From positions 1-24,155 of the IMG/VR virus record IMGVR_UViG_3300020472_000163: a stretch of 24,155 nt of DNA, one strand, 5' to 3'. Source of the stretch: a virus. How positions within the stretch are numbered: position 1 is the stretch's first letter; the number at the start of each line of letters is the position of its first letter. Positions 23,325-24,155 of this stretch are shown piece after piece. The translations under genes and the position numbers were made by a program. A model generated the notes under the pieces. The model did no database searches. It had not been told where the DNA came from and worked only from the letters and a program-made list of their open reading frames with translations.

Positions 23325-23753
23325 CTACGACTCAGAGTCAGGCTCTTCATGACGCACAAAGCTACCCTCTTCTTCCTCGCCCGCAGGAAAGTTAAGAACA
23401 TAATCGATAGTGGGTTCGACATTATAAGTAGTTCTGAGGTCGAGGATCTGCTGGGTCATTTGGGCATTTAATGCATTATTCGCTTTAATAAATTCTGCCT
23501 TCTCTTGTTCGTGGCGCAAAAACATTTCACCGCCGAGCCCTTTAAGGTTTTTAATCGACTGCATGGTGTTGAGCACAGGAACAAGGTCTTCGCGAGCAAC
23601 TGGGATTTGCGGATCTGAACAAAACTCAGACTCACTCGCCTCCTCCTGTTGTACCTCTTGGGCTTCTTCGGGTTCTGCCTTTTCTTCTTCCTCAATATAG
23701 TCTTCGGGAGAACCCAAAGCTGTCTTAAGTTTGTTCCATGATTGTTTCCACAT
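23325..23753 (-). CDS. small acidic phage protein (142 aa), function unknown
   Basis: The product starts MWKQSWNKLKTALGSPEDYI, a basic amphipathic helix. A very acidic low-complexity stretch (20-45) is rich in Glu. From 55 to 120 it is helical, with LVPVLNTMQSIKNLKGLGG and FIKANNALNAQMTQQILDL, and the acidic tail ends EEPDSES. No membrane segment or signal peptide is seen. I do not recognise a family. It lies between two appendage genes with a 15-nt gap upstream (AGGAG 7 nt before the ATG at 23753) and a 76-nt gap downstream. It may be a fibre chaperone or a linker in the virion; the acidic helical character fits a chaperone, but this is inference. Confidence 0.75.
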   Translation of the reverse strand: MWKQSWNKLKTALGSPEDYIEEEEKAEPEEAQEVQQEEASESEFCSDPQIPVAREDLVPVLNTMQSIKNLKGLGGEMFLRHEQEKAEFIKANNALNAQMTQQILDLRTTYNVEPTIDYVLNFPAGEEEEGSFVRHEEPDSES

Positions 23754-23768
23754 AATGTGCTCCTATTA

Positions 23769-24155
23769 TTATTGTTTAACGTAGCTCACCACCAGCCTGT
23801 CTCCAGAGTAGGGTGCTTCCGTCATAGTGATTGTGTTTGTACTGATTGTGTAGTCGGCGCTGGCGCCGGGGGTGAGAATCAAACCATTGTGAACCACAGT
23901 AAGTGTTCCCTCGCGGGGGTTAGCCTCCAGCGTAAAGGATTTGTTCGTTCCATTAAGCGTTCCAGTGACCGATTCCAGTACTACATAGTCATCGTGATGA
24001 ATTACGTCTCCTGAAGAAACGCCACCGCCACCGCCAGTGCCGCCGGATGTGTGTACCTTACCAAACTGTACCTGTGTCGCCAGCACTTGGCGGACATTGC
24101 GAAGAGAGCCTTCACTGGAGAATCTGGCAAAGCGCTCAGGCACTGGAAAGCCGTC
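23769..24155 (-). CDS. appendage/fibre protein, C-terminal part (5' end outside window)
   Basis: The frame is open to the right edge (128 codons). A GTG at 24143 has no ribosome binding site, so the gene probably begins outside. Visible parts are a short N-terminal segment PERFARFSSEGSLRNVRQVL, then a Gly-rich linker near residues 37-49. A compact beta domain follows: GTLNGTNKSFTLEANPREGT, VVHNGLILTPGASADYTIS, NTITMTEAPYSGDRLVVSY. This 'N-G-T-N-x-x-F-T-L ... N-G-x-x-L ... D-Y-T-I ... G-D-x-L-x-V-x-Y' pattern is common at the ends of phage fibre and tail-tip proteins. The fibre protein at 20228 ends in a related domain. The protein is probably part of the virion surface. Confidence is high that it is coding and moderate for the role. 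Confidence 0.8.
   Translation of the reverse strand, partial: DGFPVPERFARFSSEGSLRNVRQVLATQVQFGKVHTSGGTGGGGGVSSGDVIHHDDYVVLESVTGTLNGTNKSFTLEANPREGTLTVVHNGLILTPGASADYTISTNTITMTEAPYSGDRLVVSYVKQ

Noticed and set aside
1-24155. CRISPR array, tRNA genes, integrase, transposase or attachment site
   Set aside because: No spaced direct repeats, cloverleaf-like segments or recombinase motifs were seen; nearly all sequence is occupied by phage genes.

Overview
The window is a piece of a tailed-phage genome with a contractile tail (myovirus morphology). Every supported gene lies on the minus strand, so transcription runs from high to low coordinates, with short gaps and frequent stop/start overlaps. The host cannot be read from the sequence. 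The gp32-like ssDNA-binding protein, T4-type baseplate chaperone, collagen-like adhesin modules and the style of the unknown proteins suggest a T4-distant phage of aquatic bacteria, probably known mainly from metagenomes; this is inference.

In transcription order, 24155 to 20228 holds the 3' part of an appendage protein, a small acidic protein and a 1006-residue repetitive fibre-like protein, closed by a strong hairpin. From 20153 to 15136 come a possible 45-codon leader ORF, a very large tail sheath (1000 aa), a hairpin terminator, the tail tube, and a T4 baseplate-type chaperone with an out-of-frame extension apparently reached by a +1 or -2 slip on a T7 run. A strong terminator follows. 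From 15033 to 6954 come a small conserved-looking protein, the tape measure (1280 aa, with roughly 57-residue internal repeats), a tail-tube/baseplate junction candidate, a LysM-type baseplate protein and a large baseplate/hub candidate. The order sheath, tube, chaperone pair, tape measure, LysM protein, hub is the canonical assembly order of contractile tails.

From 6921 to 1 the region changes character. It holds an unrecognised aromatic-rich 611-aa protein, a stand-alone family A DNA polymerase domain, a 797-aa unknown protein with a distinctive Ser-Cys-His motif, a divergent FtsZ/tubulin-fold protein, a small 87-aa protein, and the start of a gp32-like ssDNA-binding protein. That last gene has its own near-consensus sigma70-type promoter and a 5'-end mRNA hairpin resembling a gp32 autoregulatory leader.

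The strongest candidates for new biology are the tubulin-like protein lacking canonical GTPase motifs, the frameshifted chaperone, the 797-aa protein, the tape-measure repeat, the ssb leader, and a recurrent CTATTTATA-like element before at least seven genes. No tRNA, rRNA, CRISPR array, insertion sequence or integrase was seen.
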